From: an uncultured Amylibacter sp.
GTDB lineage: Bacteria > Pseudomonadota > Alphaproteobacteria > Rhodobacterales > Rhodobacteraceae
Length of the DNA stretch: 18,010 nt
Direction: 5' to 3'
Assembly: GCA_938001995.1 (NCBI GenBank)
Contig: CALLAV010000184.1
Span: 1-18,010 of the forward strand
Shown: one piece after another, positions 7,544-15,026 of the stretch
Layout of the letters: the number at the start of each line of letters is the position of its first letter
Position numbering within the stretch: the stretch's first letter is position 1
Translations under genes and position numbers: made by a program
Notes under the pieces: model-generated
Told to the model about the DNA's origin: nothing
Database searches by the model: none
What the model saw: only the letters and a program-made list of their open reading frames with translations

Positions 7544-8395
7544 TCAGATCGCGCGTTTGCGGCTTTCGTCGATGTAAATCTCGCGCAGGCGTTGGGACAC
7601 TTTGCCTGGTGTGCCTTCGCCGATGGTTTCGCCTTCGATTTTCACAACGGGCATCACAAAGGTGGACGCGGAAGAGATGAACGCTTCATCCGCTGTTTTT
7701 GCTTCGTCTGGCGTGAAGTTGCGCTCTTCGATCTCCATTTGCGATTCCTTGGCGTATTTCAGCAAAGACGCGCGTGTAATCCCGTGCAGAATGTCGTTGG
7801 ATAGACCCCGGGTGATGATCTTATTGCCCTTCACGATATAAGCGTTGTTGGATGACCCTTCGGTCACAAATCCATCTTCCACCAGCCACGCATCATCCGC
7901 ACCCGCCGCTTTGGCCATCATCTTACACATAGACGGGTACAGCAGTTGCACGGTTTTAATATCGCGACGGCCCCAACGGATATCATCCGCAAAAATCACC
8001 GACATGCCGTTCTTGGATGCATCCGTGTCGAGCAGTGGTTTGGACTGTGTGAACAGGCAAAGCGTGGGCGTCGCATCTTTTGGATACACAAAATCACGAT
8101 CCGCCGCGCCGCGTGTAATTTGCAGATAAACTCCACCTTGGTCCACGTCGTTCAACCGCACCAATTCGCGGTGAATTTCCAGTAGGTCGTCAAAGCCTTC
8201 AGGCTTGTCCATGTCCAACTCACCCAGCGAGCGTTCCAGCCGTTTGAGGTGGCCATCAAATTCCAACAGCTTGCCGTCCAAAACAGACGTCACTTCGTAA
8301 ACGCCATCCGCCATCAGGAACCCACGGTCAAAAATCGAAACCTTAGCTTCGTTTTCAGGCAGGTACTCGCCGTTCAAATAGACTGTTCTCATCAT
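7544..8395 (-). CDS. dat: D-amino-acid aminotransferase (PLP fold type IV)
   Basis: A 283-aa enzyme of the branched-chain/D-alanine aminotransferase class, expected to catalyse D-alanine + 2-oxoglutarate <-> pyruvate + D-glutamate with broad D-amino-acid range. It opens with VYLNGEYLPENEAKVSIFDR and GVYEVTSVLDGKLLEFDGHL. The PLP lysine is in WGRRDIKT (Lys147). Glu179 is in FVTEGSSNNAY, and GITRASLL forms the phosphate-binding turn. These fit D-AAT better than IlvE, but substrate preference needs assay. Two adjacent ATGs follow AGGAG (8401-8405); the frame upstream to 8566 is not needed. It lies 40 nt after the 244-aa unknown gene, same strand, and ends at a strong terminator. Context with the dgcN/dgcA-like genes supports a D-glutamate role. 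Confidence 0.9.
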   Translation of the reverse strand: MMRTVYLNGEYLPENEAKVSIFDRGFLMADGVYEVTSVLDGKLLEFDGHLKRLERSLGELDMDKPEGFDDLLEIHRELVRLNDVDQGGVYLQITRGAADRDFVYPKDATPTLCLFTQSKPLLDTDASKNGMSVIFADDIRWGRRDIKTVQLLYPSMCKMMAKAAGADDAWLVEDGFVTEGSSNNAYIVKGNKIITRGLSNDILHGITRASLLKYAKESQMEIEERNFTPDEAKTADEAFISSASTFVMPVVKIEGETIGEGTPGKVSQRLREIYIDESRKRAI

Positions 8396-8435
8396 CGTAT
8401 CTCCTAAAGGGGTCGCGTAGGACTTTTGGTTTGTT

Positions 8436-9170
8436 CTAACAAAAATGGATCGCTGCACCAGTGCGAAGTGATTGCGCACAGGCTTCGCGTAGGACCAGAC
8501 AACTGTGTGTGGCAATCGGTTGCGCAGTCCATAGCGCCGAAATCGCCGTGCGATCAGGGGCTTCAATCAGGGCAAACAGTTGGTCATCATCATGGCGCAA
8601 ATCGGCAGGGATTTCCAAATGCCGCGCCAGTTGGTTCAACTCTGCCTCAAGCCGCATGACAGACCCAAGTGGCCAAAGGTGTTCGCTGTCTGACGACACC
8701 CGCTTGGGCACAATCGGCATTTCAAAGGCAACGGGCACGTAATACCCATCACAATCCGAATGCACAGACAGATGTACAAATGGCGGCAGTTTCGGTTTTT
8801 CTTTTGTCTTGAAAATCTGACGAAACGCTTTGCCGATAAGGGTAAAGTTTCCCTTGCCCGTCAGATGTTCAAAAAACTCTGTCACCAACTCTTCGGACAG
8901 GTCTTTTTGCGATCCATCAAGTAAAATATCGCGGGGGATATCCCGCTTTTTCCAAACATATCCTGCAACTTCGCGCAGTGCGTGCAGGCCAGAATACCCC
9001 AGAAAATCCGCAGACCACGTATCACCCGTTGTCGGTTCTGCCAGTCGCTCCAGCCCTTTTTCGGCCAACGCTTCGTCCATCAGCTCATAATCCGCAAAGG
9101 CGAACTCCGCCTCTTCGGGATCATTGGCGACTACATCTGCCAAATAGCCAACTTCTATGGACAGGCCCAT
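8436..9170 (-). CDS. Conserved protein of unknown function in the D-glutamate cluster
   Basis: A 244-aa soluble, acidic protein without signal peptide or membrane segments. Notable stretches are MGLSIEVGYLADVVANDPEE (1-20), TWSADFLGYSGLHALREVAG, FVHLSVHSDCDGYYVPVAFE (about 137-156) and a C-terminus CLVLREACAQSLRTGAAIHF ending in Cys. I have an impression that proteins with the same beginning, SD-x-GYYVPV core and CL-x6-C-x2-SL-x-TGAA ending exist in unrelated bacteria as hypotheticals. I do not know a function. The 6-nt gap after the dgcA-like stop and the 40-nt gap to dat place it inside the operon. No good ribosome site precedes ATG 9170, which hints at coupling to the upstream stop. Codon use and frame openness make it a real gene. 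Confidence 0.8.
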   Translation of the reverse strand: MGLSIEVGYLADVVANDPEEAEFAFADYELMDEALAEKGLERLAEPTTGDTWSADFLGYSGLHALREVAGYVWKKRDIPRDILLDGSQKDLSEELVTEFFEHLTGKGNFTLIGKAFRQIFKTKEKPKLPPFVHLSVHSDCDGYYVPVAFEMPIVPKRVSSDSEHLWPLGSVMRLEAELNQLARHLEIPADLRHDDDQLFALIEAPDRTAISALWTAQPIATHSCLVLREACAQSLRTGAAIHFC

Positions 9171-9176
9171 GGTGAA

Positions 9177-10145
9177 TTAACCCCACAAACCCGCAGACGG
9201 CCCATGTACGCCTGCCTCATCAAAGAACAGTGGCTCTGCTCGGTCTTCGGCCAGCAACAACGGCCCGTCGAGGTCGGTCACCGCCGCACCCTGCGCCACA
9301 ATCGTTGCAGGGGCCATTGCAAGCGATGATCCAACCATACAGCCAACCATCACGTCGTACCCCTCGGCCAACGCCGCTTCGCGCAAACGCAATGCTTCGG
9401 TCAGACCGCCCGTCTTATCCAGCTTGATATTCGCCATGTCATACTTGCCCTTCAAATGCGGCAAAGACGCTGCATCATGGCAGCTTTCATCGGCGCACAC
9501 AGGCAACACACGTTCCAATTCCAACAGCGCGTCATCTTCACCCGCAGGCAATGGTTGTTCCACCATCTGTACGCCCAACCGCACCAGAACTGGGGCCAGC
9601 GTTTGATACAGCTCAGGCGTCCAACCTTCGTTCGCATCCACAATGATCCGCGCATCAGGCGCACCACGACGCACCGCTTCGATCCGTGCCACGTCTTCTT
9701 CGCCACCCCCGAGCTTAGTTTTCAACAGCGGGCGAAACGCATTTTCCGCCGCCTGCTTTTCCATCGCATCAGGTGTACCGAGCGATAGGGTATAAGCCGT
9801 AATCTCAGGTTTTGGCGCTGGCAAACCGAGCAAATCCCAAACCCGCTTACCCGCCGTCTTCGCTTCCAAATCCCACAACGCACAATCGACCGCATTGCGC
9901 GCTGCACCTGCTGGCAGCATATCGAGCAAGCCAACGCGATCCACGTCACCCGTCAGGCCATTCACCTGATCCGCAACACTTTCCATCGTCTCATCATACC
10001 GCGCGTAGGGCACACATTCGCCCCAACCAACCACACCGTCTTTTTCAACACGGACAGTCAAAACCTTGGCTTCTGTACGCGATCCACGGGAAATCGTGAA
10101 CACTTGCGCAAGTTTGAACACATCAGGAGTGACGGTGATTTTCAT
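9177..10145 (-). CDS. dgcA: Enolase-superfamily epimerase/racemase, DgcA-like (N-acetyl-D-glutamate racemase or L-Ala-D/L-Glu epimerase)
   Basis: A 322-aa enzyme of the muconate-lactonising/enolase superfamily. The N-terminal capping domain (GWGECVPYARYDET) precedes a TIM barrel with all catalytic positions. These are LKTKLGG (Lys142, Lys144), VDANEGW (Asp170), VEQPLP (Glu196), ADES (Asp219, Glu220) and NIKLDKTGG (Lys241, Lys244), then MVGCMVGSSL. This is the dipeptide-epimerase subgroup pattern, in which the two lysine sites abstract and return the alpha proton. By sequence alone it could act on L-Ala-D-Glu from murein. The adjacent DUF1611 gene favours the reported D-glutamate catabolic role, N-acetyl-D-Glu to N-acetyl-L-Glu. 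It starts 85 nt after dgcN, with a terminator-like hairpin between, and runs into the 244-aa unknown gene. Confidence 0.85.
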   Translation of the reverse strand: MKITVTPDVFKLAQVFTISRGSRTEAKVLTVRVEKDGVVGWGECVPYARYDETMESVADQVNGLTGDVDRVGLLDMLPAGAARNAVDCALWDLEAKTAGKRVWDLLGLPAPKPEITAYTLSLGTPDAMEKQAAENAFRPLLKTKLGGGEEDVARIEAVRRGAPDARIIVDANEGWTPELYQTLAPVLVRLGVQMVEQPLPAGEDDALLELERVLPVCADESCHDAASLPHLKGKYDMANIKLDKTGGLTEALRLREAALAEGYDVMVGCMVGSSLAMAPATIVAQGAAVTDLDGPLLLAEDRAEPLFFDEAGVHGPSAGLWG

Positions 10146-10160
10146 GGGTTCGGCCTTTTC

Positions 10161-10193
10161 AAAAACAAACAGCCCCGATGTGCGTCGGAGCTG
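10161..10193 (-). terminator. Terminator-like hairpin between dgcN and dgcA
   Basis: On the minus strand CAGCTCCGA (10185-10193) pairs with TCGGGGCTG (10170-10178), 9 pairs with one wobble and a 6-nt loop. TTTGTTTTT (10161-10169) follows. It is about 40 nt past the dgcN stop and would partly or fully stop the dgcN transcript before dgcA. Confidence 0.75.
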
Positions 10194-10205
10194 CTCTAAA
10201 TCGTA

Positions 10206-10225
10206 GGGTGGGCTTCAGCCCGCCA
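10206..10225. repeat. REP-like GTAGGGTGGGC...GCCCGCC hairpin
   Basis: GTAGGGTGGGC TTCA GCCCGCC: arms GGTGGGC (10207-10213) and GCCCGCC (10218-10224) pair with one T-G wobble around a TTCA tetraloop. The GTAGGGTGGGC half with a complementary GCCC partner resembles a small dispersed palindrome seen in many bacterial intergenic regions. Only this one copy is in the window, so repeat status is unproven. It sits 6 nt past the dgcN stop. Confidence 0.5.
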
Positions 10226-10230
10226 CAACC

Positions 10231-11232
10231 TTAAACAGCGTCCAGCGCGTCTACCAAACGGCCAGCGCCGTGGCGGAATGGATCAACCGTTGGCAGTCCC
10301 ATCTCGGCCTCAACCTTTGCCAGATAAGCATTGGCCTCATCCTCGGACATGTGCTGCGTGTTCACCGAAATGCCCACAACTTTACAGTCTGGATTTGCAA
10401 CCTGCGCCAGTGGCAACGCGGTGTCGCGCAACTGCTGCAAGGTTGGCTGCTGGTATTCTGGTAAACCGCGCATGTGCGCGCGTGTTGGCTCGTGGCTCAA
10501 GATCAACGCATCAGGTTGACCACCGTGTACCAAGGCCATTGTCACGCCAGAATAGGAAACGTGGAACAAGGAGCCCTGCCCCTCGATCAGGTCCCAGTGA
10601 TCCGCGTCGTTGTCAGGCGTCAAGTATTCCACAGAACCCGCCATAAAGTCGGCGATCACAGCATCCAGTGGCACACCATCGCCAGTGATCAGGATGCCAG
10701 TTTGGCCCGTCGCACGGAACGTCGCCTTCATGCCACGCTTCAGCATTTCGCGCTCCATGGCGATGCCTGTGTACATTTTACCAACGGAACAATCTGTCCC
10801 CACGGCCAAGCACCGCTTGCCTGTCCGCTTTTTGCCGTTCGCAATCGGATAATCTACAGTTGGGATACGCACGTCGTGCAATGTCTTGCCGTTACGCTCA
10901 GCCGCTTCCACCAAATCAGCTTCGTCATTCAGCAGGTTGTGTAGGCCAGAGGCCACGTCCATACCCGCATCAAGCGCCTCAACCAGAACGGATTTCCAAG
11001 CGTCAGAAATCACACCACCACGGTTGGCCACACCGATCACCAGTGTCTTACAGCCAGCGGCCGCAGCTTCGGTAATCGTCATGTCTGGCAGGTGCATATT
11101 GGCGTTGCAGCCCTCCATGCGGAACTGGCCCAAAGACGCGTCAGGACGCCAATCTTTGATACCTTGTGCAACTTTTGCAGCGAGTCCGTCAGGGGCGTCG
11201 CCCAAGAACAGCAAATACGGTGTTTCAATCAT
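10231..11232 (-). CDS. dgcN: DUF1611 protein, DgcN-like D-glutamate N-acetyltransferase
   Basis: A 333-aa cytoplasmic protein of the DUF1611 family, members of which were reported as DgcN, acetylating D-glutamate with acetyl-CoA in a D-glutamate catabolic pathway. The N-terminal domain (about 1-125) has a Rossmann-like pattern including TLVIGVANRGG. The C-terminal P-loop-type domain carries VGTDCSVGKMYT (144-155), a Walker-A-like loop with Met after the Lys where Ser/Thr is usual. FRATGQTGI, EGQGSLFH (217-224) and ALILSHEPTR-type segments follow. Length is normal. ATG at 11232 has AAGGAG 7 nt upstream. Its product would feed the racemase-like neighbour. The gene opens the minus-strand cluster after a 204-nt AT-rich gap and ends just before a hairpin pair. 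Confidence 0.85.
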   Translation of the reverse strand: MIETPYLLFLGDAPDGLAAKVAQGIKDWRPDASLGQFRMEGCNANMHLPDMTITEAAAAGCKTLVIGVANRGGVISDAWKSVLVEALDAGMDVASGLHNLLNDEADLVEAAERNGKTLHDVRIPTVDYPIANGKKRTGKRCLAVGTDCSVGKMYTGIAMEREMLKRGMKATFRATGQTGILITGDGVPLDAVIADFMAGSVEYLTPDNDADHWDLIEGQGSLFHVSYSGVTMALVHGGQPDALILSHEPTRAHMRGLPEYQQPTLQQLRDTALPLAQVANPDCKVVGISVNTQHMSEDEANAYLAKVEAEMGLPTVDPFRHGAGRLVDALDAV

Positions 11233-11436
11233 AGCAGTGCTCCTTCGAATCTGTTGTCCACGTCATAGTAGAAATTTCATGAAAGAAAATCGGTAATTTT
11301 CACGTCGCACGCAGTGTTTCACGCACTGTTTTGCGCAATATGTAGAAATTCACCGAAGAATCTTCGAAAATCGAAATATGAAGCGCGGAATCATTCGAAG
11401 GCGCAATCGAAACATTCACCAAAACGGGAAAATTGC
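11233..11436 (-). promoter_or_regulatory. AT-rich upstream region of dgcN with repeats
   Basis: This 204-nt gap should hold the dgcN promoter, but I could not assign -35/-10 elements with confidence; TACTAT at 11265-11270 (minus) is a possible -10. Visible structure includes a perfect palindrome TTTCATGAAA (11275-11284) and a tandem 12-nt repeat CACGCAGTGTTT / CACGCACTGTTT (11308-11331, one mismatch). CGAAGA-A-TCTTCG (11354-11366) is a 6-bp-arm inverted repeat. GAATC, a GANTC methylation motif in alphaproteobacteria, occurs three times. Any of these could bind a regulator; no regulator gene for the cluster is nearby. Confidence 0.4.
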
Positions 11437-11448
11437 CTACTTCGGCAA
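11429..11448 (-). terminator. Weak terminator-like hairpin at histidine kinase stop
   Basis: Minus strand TTGCC-GAAGTA-GGCAA followed by TTTT, five Watson-Crick pairs plus flanking wobble, overlapping the TAG stop of the kinase gene. Short stem, so only a weak candidate. Confidence 0.35.
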
Positions 11449-12813
11449 CCAAATTCGAAATGCGGCCCCCTGATCAGAATTTTCCACCAGTTCCAATGTA
11501 CCACCGTGCCCGCGCACCAATTCCGCCGAAATCGCAAGGCCTAGGCCTGTACCACCCTTTCGCACGCTGCCCTCAAACGGCTTAAAGATGTTCTCCATCG
11601 CCCGCGGCGGCAATCCCGGCCCGTCGTCGCGCACCATCACGCTCCATCCGTCTGGGGTTTCCTCACCGCTCAGCACGATACGGCCACCTTTGCCTGCGGC
11701 AAGAACTTGGCGTGCATTGCGCACAAGGTTGTTGATCACACGGTATATTTGATCTTCATCCGCCTGCATTTCAATCGCACCCACCTCTTGGGCGACGATT
11801 TCAACTGTGCCATCGGACAGGGCCAGTGTTTCTGCCTCAACCACATCATCCAACAGGCGTTGCAAGGATACTTTTCGCAATGTCGGCGCGGCTTCTTCTG
11901 CTTTGCCAAAGGCCAGTGTGCTTTCACACAGGTTTACAGCCCGACTGAGGCTGTTGAGCAATTTTGGCGCGGATTTTTGAACGCGCGGATCGTCGGAATG
12001 CTCCATCCGATCCGCCAGCAACTGCGTGGTTGTTAAGATATTTCGCAGATCATGGCTGATCTTTGACACCGCCCCGCCCAGCGCCGCCAAGCGCTCCTTT
12101 TGCCGCAGCGAGGTGTTGAGCTGAGTTTCCATACTGTGAAGTGCGGTCTCCGCCTCGAAAATTTCCGTCACAGTGGCCTTGGGCTGAATAATGCGTCGCG
12201 CGTCTTCGGGCGCTTCCTCATATTTCTTGATCTGTCGCACCAGCCGTTCAATGGGCCGCACCATGAACCGCCGCACCGCCAAAAACAGCAGCGCTGCCGT
12301 GAAGGCAGAAATTACCGCAGATAGCACCAGAATGTTGCGACCATAATCCCAAAGGGCTGCGCGCAAAGGCGCTTCTTCCAGCGCCACTTCGATCATCAAG
12401 CCCGCACCTTTTACAGGTTGCCCCAAAACGCGAATAACGCGGTCCTCCTGGGGGAGCATCGTCATGAAAGCGTCTTTGATCAGCGTAAACGGTGATGGAT
12501 CGCGCAGATCATAGCTTTGCTCGATCATAGCTGGCATCGGCGACGCAAGAATCAATTCCCGAATGGAATCGCGCCGCAATACGATGTTCAATACACCGGC
12601 ATTTTCCAGCAGCTCTGCTTCTAACTCAGGCTCTACCATATCGTTGGGCGTTGCCAGCAGAGACAGGGACGCGATCTGCGACCGCTCCAACCGTTCTTGC
12701 AGATAGTCCACACGGAACCGCGATACCGAAGGCACAAAAATCAAGACTTCTGCCAACATGACGAAGATAATCGTCAGCAACAAAAAACGTCCTGAAAGTG
12801 ACTTTAGAAACAT
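11437..12813 (-). CDS. Sensor histidine kinase
   Basis: A 458-aa inner-membrane two-component sensor. TM1 covers about residues 8-30, a roughly 130-residue periplasmic domain follows, and TM2 covers about 160-180. A HAMP-like linker ending near 235 leads to the dimerisation and phosphoacceptor helix SKISHDLRNIL (His254). The ATPase domain has the N box NNLVRNA, G1 DDGPGLP, F box FKPFEGS and G2 GGTGLGLAI. All catalytic boxes are intact. I chose ATG at 12813 because AGGGA lies 5 nt before it; the ATG at 12819 directly abuts that site. It is 63 nt downstream of the flavoprotein gene, same strand, so likely cotranscribed. No response regulator is in the window, and the signal is unknown. A weak hairpin overlaps its stop. 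Confidence 0.92.
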   Translation of the reverse strand: MFLKSLSGRFLLLTIIFVMLAEVLIFVPSVSRFRVDYLQERLERSQIASLSLLATPNDMVEPELEAELLENAGVLNIVLRRDSIRELILASPMPAMIEQSYDLRDPSPFTLIKDAFMTMLPQEDRVIRVLGQPVKGAGLMIEVALEEAPLRAALWDYGRNILVLSAVISAFTAALLFLAVRRFMVRPIERLVRQIKKYEEAPEDARRIIQPKATVTEIFEAETALHSMETQLNTSLRQKERLAALGGAVSKISHDLRNILTTTQLLADRMEHSDDPRVQKSAPKLLNSLSRAVNLCESTLAFGKAEEAAPTLRKVSLQRLLDDVVEAETLALSDGTVEIVAQEVGAIEMQADEDQIYRVINNLVRNARQVLAAGKGGRIVLSGEETPDGWSVMVRDDGPGLPPRAMENIFKPFEGSVRKGGTGLGLAISAELVRGHGGTLELVENSDQGAAFRIWLPK

Positions 12814-12876
12814 CGGCATCCCTATGCGTGCAGAATGGTCTGCACATAACCTTTACGCGCGATCCAATCAACCAGA

Positions 12877-14292
12877 TCAGAACCGTTGAACAAAGCGCAC
12901 GACACGTTTCACCCAATCGTTTTCGAACAAACGCGGTGTGAAATAGGCACCGGCTGCCCGTTTATTCACTTCACCCAATGTCGGATAAGGTGAAACCATA
13001 CCAGCAACGGCACCCATCTTCATCTTGTTCGCAATGGCCAGCGCCCAGACTTGGATCAATTCACCCGCTTGCGCCCCCGCAATGGTCGCACCCACAGGTT
13101 TGCCCTTCACAACCATCACTTTGACAAAACCTTTGGTCTTCAATTCGGCCCGCGCACGGTCGTTTTCGGCGTAATCGAATTTCACCACTTCCAATTTGTC
13201 GCCATGCACGTCCCGTGCCTGCGCTTCGGTCAGGCCAACCTGTGCCAGTTCTGGGTCCGTATAGGTTGCCCACGGAATGTGATCCGTCCGCTGCTTTGAC
13301 GGCAGTCCAAACAGCGCGGATCGAATGATCACCCCCGCATGATACCCCGCCACATGGGTAAATTGCAGCCCAGCGGCCACATCCCCAATTGCATATATCT
13401 TCTTATTGGTGGTCTTCAGGCTCGCATCCACTTTGATCCCACCACGCACAGGTTCCACACCCGCCGCCTCTAGGTTCAGCTTATCCACATTCGGTTTGCG
13501 GCCAACGGCCATCAACAGATGGGAGCCTTCATAGACTGCGCCATCCTTCGTTTCGACTTCAATTGCGCCCGCTTTGCCACGCACTTCGCTTGCCAGCGCA
13601 CCTTCAACAATCTCCACACCCTCGGCGCGGATATTCTCCAGAACAACCGCAGCGGCGTCAGGATCATCCTTGCCCAGCGCTTTGTCGCCCTCCAGCACAG
13701 TCACCTGACAGCCCAAACGCCGATGCGCCTGCGCCATTTCCATGCCTATCGGCCCTCCGCCAATCACAATCAAATGCTCTGGCTTTTCGCGCAGATCAAA
13801 GATGTCTTCGTTTGTGAAATGCGGAACGCTGTCCAGGCCGGGGATGGGCGGCACAAAAGGCGACGACCCCGTGGCAATCACAAACCGCCGCGCAGTGATG
13901 ATCGTGTCGCCCGCTTGCAATTCCGTGGGGGAAATGAACGTGCCATATTCTTCGATCACCTTCACACCAAGGCCTTCGAACCGTTCTACACTGTCATGGG
14001 GTTCAATCCCCGCAATCACGGATCGCACATGATCCTTCGCCGCCGCGTAATCCACTTTGGGCGTCACAGGCACAACACCAAACTCGCGGCCTGTTGTCAT
14101 CGCATGGGCATGTTTGCCCGCCGCGATCAGCGCCTTGCTCGGCACACAGCCATAGTTCAGGCAATCGCCGCCCATTTTGTGCCCTTCAACCAGCACAACA
14201 TCCGCGCCCATCTGCACAGCGCCCGCCGCGACAGACAAACCGCCCGACCCGCCGCCAATGATGCATAGGTCCGTTTTGATACGATTACTCAT
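12877..14292 (-). CDS. FAD-dependent pyridine nucleotide-disulfide oxidoreductase (class I), non-canonical
   Basis: A 471-aa flavoprotein related to dihydrolipoamide dehydrogenase and mercuric reductase. The FAD-binding dinucleotide fold is CIIGGGSGGLS (10-20). The redox disulfide is GGDCLNYGCVPSK (Cys44, Cys49). The NAD(P) fold is LIVIGGGPIGMEMA, the second FAD motif is IYAIGDVA, and the C-terminal interface domain includes PWATYTDPELAQVGLTE. The active-site His-x4-Glu of lipoamide dehydrogenase reads YPTLGE (Tyr436, Glu441), so His is replaced by Tyr. The MerA C-terminal cysteine pair is absent. It is therefore probably neither Lpd nor a functional mercuric reductase. Its ATG overlaps the stop of the TVP38-type gene (TGATG), showing tight coupling. 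Confidence 0.92.
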   Translation of the reverse strand: MSNRIKTDLCIIGGGSGGLSVAAGAVQMGADVVLVEGHKMGGDCLNYGCVPSKALIAAGKHAHAMTTGREFGVVPVTPKVDYAAAKDHVRSVIAGIEPHDSVERFEGLGVKVIEEYGTFISPTELQAGDTIITARRFVIATGSSPFVPPIPGLDSVPHFTNEDIFDLREKPEHLIVIGGGPIGMEMAQAHRRLGCQVTVLEGDKALGKDDPDAAAVVLENIRAEGVEIVEGALASEVRGKAGAIEVETKDGAVYEGSHLLMAVGRKPNVDKLNLEAAGVEPVRGGIKVDASLKTTNKKIYAIGDVAAGLQFTHVAGYHAGVIIRSALFGLPSKQRTDHIPWATYTDPELAQVGLTEAQARDVHGDKLEVVKFDYAENDRARAELKTKGFVKVMVVKGKPVGATIAGAQAGELIQVWALAIANKMKMGAVAGMVSPYPTLGEVNKRAAGAYFTPRLFENDWVKRVVRFVQRF

Positions 14293-15026
14293 CAGATCGC
14301 ATCCTTCTTATTCGTAAATTTCTTAATAATGATTGGTAGCACCGCTAACGCGCACAGACCAAGAATTGGCCCCAAAATATGCGGCTCAAAGATGATCCCA
14401 AGGTTCGGGCTTTCGCCGCGTGCAAACACTTCGCCAAGGCCCGAGCCGACAGACGTGTAAACAATCGATCCTGGCATAATCCCAAAGAACGTTGTGAACG
14501 CGAAGTTGCGAAGGCTAACACCCAAAAACGCAGGCGCAAGGTTTGCCAGAAAGAACGGGATCGCAGGAACCAGTCGCATGAGAAACAAGAAACTGATTTC
14601 ATTCTCGCGCAGCCCTGCCTCCATCTTCTGCATCAACCCCGGCTTCTCGGCCAGTTTCGCGTGCAGCATATCCCCGAGCCCCAGCTTCGCCGCCGAGAAA
14701 ATCGCAATCGCCCCCAGCGTCGCGCCGATCACACAAAACAACGCCCCCGGGAAAATACCAAACAAAAACCCACCCGCCAGCGTCATCACAGCAGCACCCG
14801 GCAGCGAAAACGCCACCACCGCAATATAAATCAAAACAAACACAATGGCTGCGAGCGCATAGTTGCTGTCGCGCCACGCAATCAACGCTTCGCGGTTGTC
14901 GCGCAGGGCGTCAAAGCTCAGAACGTCGCGCAGGGCGAAAAACCCGATTGCCGCCACCAACACAATCACAACCAACGGCACTAACCGTTTCACATCAAAA
15001 GACTTCTTTTCCATGACATCCGCCAT
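14292..15026 (-). CDS. TVP38/TMEM64 (SNARE-associated, DedA-like) membrane protein
   Basis: A 244-aa polytopic inner-membrane protein (VTT domain, PF09335). Hydrophobic segments occur near the N-terminus (LVPLVVIVLVAAIGFFAL), at about 57-75, 80-115, 160-190 and at the C-terminus (ILGLCALAVLPIII). The family core is visible as FSLPGAAVMTLAGGFLFGI, RLVPAIPFFLANLAPAFLG and FFGIMPGSIVYTSVGSGLG. Members are linked to lipid movement or transport, though bacterial roles are poorly defined. ATG at 15026 was preferred over 15032 because AAGGGG is then about 5 nt away. It is the first gene of the unit with the flavoprotein; this pairing recurs in bacteria as I recall. Confidence 0.92.
   Translation of the reverse strand: MADVMEKKSFDVKRLVPLVVIVLVAAIGFFALRDVLSFDALRDNREALIAWRDSNYALAAIVFVLIYIAVVAFSLPGAAVMTLAGGFLFGIFPGALFCVIGATLGAIAIFSAAKLGLGDMLHAKLAEKPGLMQKMEAGLRENEISFLFLMRLVPAIPFFLANLAPAFLGVSLRNFAFTTFFGIMPGSIVYTSVGSGLGEVFARGESPNLGIIFEPHILGPILGLCALAVLPIIIKKFTNKKDAI

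Noticed and set aside
8396..8566. 57-residue N-terminal extension of the D-amino-acid aminotransferase
   Set aside because: Overlaps the end of the preceding gene; the ATG pair at 8395/8392 has an excellent ribosome site and gives the normal family N-terminus.
11241..11251. CCTTCGAATCT shared by the dgcN upstream gap and the rpmH leader (about 15284)
   Set aside because: An 11-mer match between two non-coding gaps is intriguing but flanks differ and functions are unrelated; likely chance around a GANTC site.
13519..14268. 249-aa open frame antisense to the flavoprotein gene
   Set aside because: Composition (His/Arg/Ala-rich) is typical of a reverse-strand shadow; the opposite strand encodes intact FAD and NAD motifs.
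12877..14292. Calling the flavoprotein mercuric reductase or dihydrolipoamide dehydrogenase
   Set aside because: It lacks the MerA C-terminal cysteine pair and any mer neighbours, and has Tyr in place of the lipoamide dehydrogenase catalytic His.
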